Shown: positions 7,192-8,220 of the stretch, one piece after another
Layout of the letters: each line of letters begins with the position of its first letter
How positions within the stretch are numbered: position 1 is the stretch's first letter
Assembly: GCA_039815505.1 (NCBI GenBank)
Contig: JBCBZE010000143.1
Location: forward strand, 1 to 8,220
From: CANLWN01 sp039815505
Lineage (GTDB): Bacteria > Bacteroidota > Bacteroidia > Flavobacteriales > Flavobacteriaceae
DNA length: 8,220 nt
Direction of reading: 5' to 3'
Translations under genes and position numbers: made by a program
Notes under the pieces: model-generated
Databases searched by the model: none
What the model was told of the DNA's origin: nothing
Seen by the model: the letters and a program-made list of their open reading frames with translations, nothing else

Positions 7192-7374
7192 ATGGGAATG
7201 AATAAGAACACCGTGCTCGCATGGGCGACTTTTATTATGATTTTAGTAGGCTGTGGCCTAATAGCTTTAGGTGCATTTAGATATGATGAAACTGCCGGAT
7301 GGGGTTTTGCTTCCGTAGGTATAGGTTTTTTTGCCATAGCATGGGTTTTTAATGCGCTTAAGGGTAGAGTATAA
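7192..7374 (+). CDS. Small two-helix membrane protein (resembles the CAL67264 family of Flavobacteriia)
   Basis: This 60-residue protein has two hydrophobic segments, about residues 8-28 and 34-54. They are joined by a short polar turn (FRYDETAGW) and end in a basic tail (KGRV). The glycine-rich helices (GCGLIALGAF, SVGIGFFAIAW) suggest tight packing in the inner membrane. From memory it resembles the small flavobacterial membrane proteins annotated as CAL67264 family; this was not checked by search. A start at 7198 (Met3) is possible, but the form beginning MGMNKN is kept. No function is known. It lies 76 bases after the oxidoreductase and 37 bases before the EttA-like gene on the same strand, so it may be cotranscribed with the latter. 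No exact promoter box was found in the 76-base gap. Confidence 0.75.
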   Translation: MGMNKNTVLAWATFIMILVGCGLIALGAFRYDETAGWGFASVGIGFFAIAWVFNALKGRV

Positions 7375-7411
7375 TAGAATTCACTTCATTTTAATTTAAT
7401 TAGATTTATTT

Positions 7412-8220
7412 ATGTCCGACGATAAGAAAGTCATTTTCTCAATGTCCGGGGTGACCAAAACTTTTAAAACCGTAAATACCCCGGTACTTAAAAACATATA
7501 CTTAAGCTTTTTTTATGGTGCTAAAATCGGAATCTTGGGACTCAATGGTTCTGGAAAATCAACGTTGTTGAAAATTATCGCAGGGGTGGATAAGAATTAT
7601 CAAGGAGATGTCGTTTTCTCCCCTGGATATAAGGTTGGCTATTTGGAACAAGAACCTCAGCTCGATGAAAACAAGACTGTTTTGGAAATCGTGAAAGAAG
7701 GGGTTTCCGAAACCGTTGCAATTTTGGATGAGTATAATAAAATAAACGATATGTTTGGTTTGCCAGAGGTTTATGAAGATGCGGATAAAATGCAAAAACT
7801 AATGGACAAGCAAGCGGAGCTTCAAGATAAAATAGACGCTTCAAACGCCTGGGAGTTGGATACCAAACTGGAAATTGCCATGGATGCTTTACGAACCCCG
7901 GAGGCGGATAAAAAGATTTCCGTATTGTCCGGTGGAGAACGAAGGAGAGTGGCGTTGTGCAGGTTATTGTTACAAGAACCTGAGATTTTGTTGCTGGATG
8001 AACCCACCAACCACTTGGATGCCGAATCCGTTCATTGGTTAGAACATCATTTGGCACAATATAAGGGAACCGTAATAGCGGTAACCCATGATCGATATTT
8101 TCTGGACAATGTAGCAGGATGGATTTTAGAGTTGGATAGGGGCGAGGGCATTCCCTGGGAAGGAAATTATTCTAGTTGGCTAGACCAAAAATCGAAACGA
8201 TTGGCACAGGAAAGCAAACA
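7412..8220 (+). CDS. ettA: Energy-dependent translational throttle protein EttA (ABC-F ATPase), 3' end outside window
   Basis: Starting at the ATG at 7412 there are 269 complete codons before the window ends; the family is usually about 555-565 residues, so roughly half is present. The first ABC domain is complete. It shows Walker A GLNGSGKST (43-51), Q-loop GYLEQE (76-81), signature LSGGERRRV (172-180), Walker B ILLLDEPTNHLD (192-203) and switch His226 in AVTHDRYF. A helical insertion at about 92-145 (IVKEGVSE to DKIDASNAWE) corresponds to the arm of EttA-type ABC-F proteins, which contacts the L1 stalk. The linker between the two ATPase domains begins near GNYSSWLDQKSKR (251-263). EttA binds the ribosomal E site and, by ADP/ATP ratio in E. 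coli, gates the first elongation step. The EttA rather than Uup or YbiT assignment rests on the N-terminal motifs and the inter-motif arm length. It is not a transporter: no membrane segment is present. Confidence 0.9.
   Translation, partial: MSDDKKVIFSMSGVTKTFKTVNTPVLKNIYLSFFYGAKIGILGLNGSGKSTLLKIIAGVDKNYQGDVVFSPGYKVGYLEQEPQLDENKTVLEIVKEGVSETVAILDEYNKINDMFGLPEVYEDADKMQKLMDKQAELQDKIDASNAWELDTKLEIAMDALRTPEADKKISVLSGGERRRVALCRLLLQEPEILLLDEPTNHLDAESVHWLEHHLAQYKGTVIAVTHDRYFLDNVAGWILELDRGEGIPWEGNYSSWLDQKSKRLAQESK

Noticed and set aside
7575..8057. A 160-codon open frame on the - strand.
   Set aside because: It lies wholly opposite the EttA ABC domain, whose motifs are all intact, and its translation looks like low-information antisense sequence.

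Overview
The window looks like ordinary chromosomal DNA of a member of the Bacteroidota, most likely a marine Flavobacteriaceae species. This is inferred from AT-rich codon use, near absence of Shine-Dalgarno sequences, secreted proteins with carboxypeptidase-regulatory-like and SusC-plug-like domains, two TAnnTTTG-type -7 boxes, and a very small membrane protein of a type I associate with Flavobacteriia. No RNA gene, insertion sequence, CRISPR array, attachment site or significant repeat was seen. Every gap between genes is under 100 bases.

Left part (1-4416, + strand): after a doubtful tail of an upstream reading frame come three exported proteins in a row. They are a secreted M24-family (aminopeptidase P/prolidase fold) peptidase, a 585-residue protein joining a carboxypeptidase-regulatory-like domain, a TonB-receptor-plug-like domain without a barrel, TPR-like helices and a C-terminal beta domain resembling DUF2135, and a 380-residue-class protein with a carboxypeptidase-regulatory-like domain at each end. 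The second and third genes are only 0-15 bases apart and are probably cotranscribed and translationally coupled. Their function is not known from sequence.

Middle (4427-7115): a methylcrotonyl-CoA-carboxylase-type carboxyltransferase (beta) subunit on the - strand converges on the left block with only 10 bases between stop codons. It is divergent from a Gfo/Idh/MocA oxidoreductase of the dihydrodiol-dehydrogenase type. The 76-base divergent gap holds two face-to-face -7 boxes forming an imperfect palindrome.

Right end (7192-8220, + strand): a 60-residue two-helix membrane protein sits 37 bases upstream of an ABC-F ATPase, the translation factor EttA, which is cut off by the window edge after about 269 residues.

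Nothing here is clearly a new system. The best candidates for a second look are the barrel-less plug/TPR/DUF2135-like protein with its coupled partner, the M24 peptidase with a substituted active-site histidine position, and the palindromic divergent promoter.
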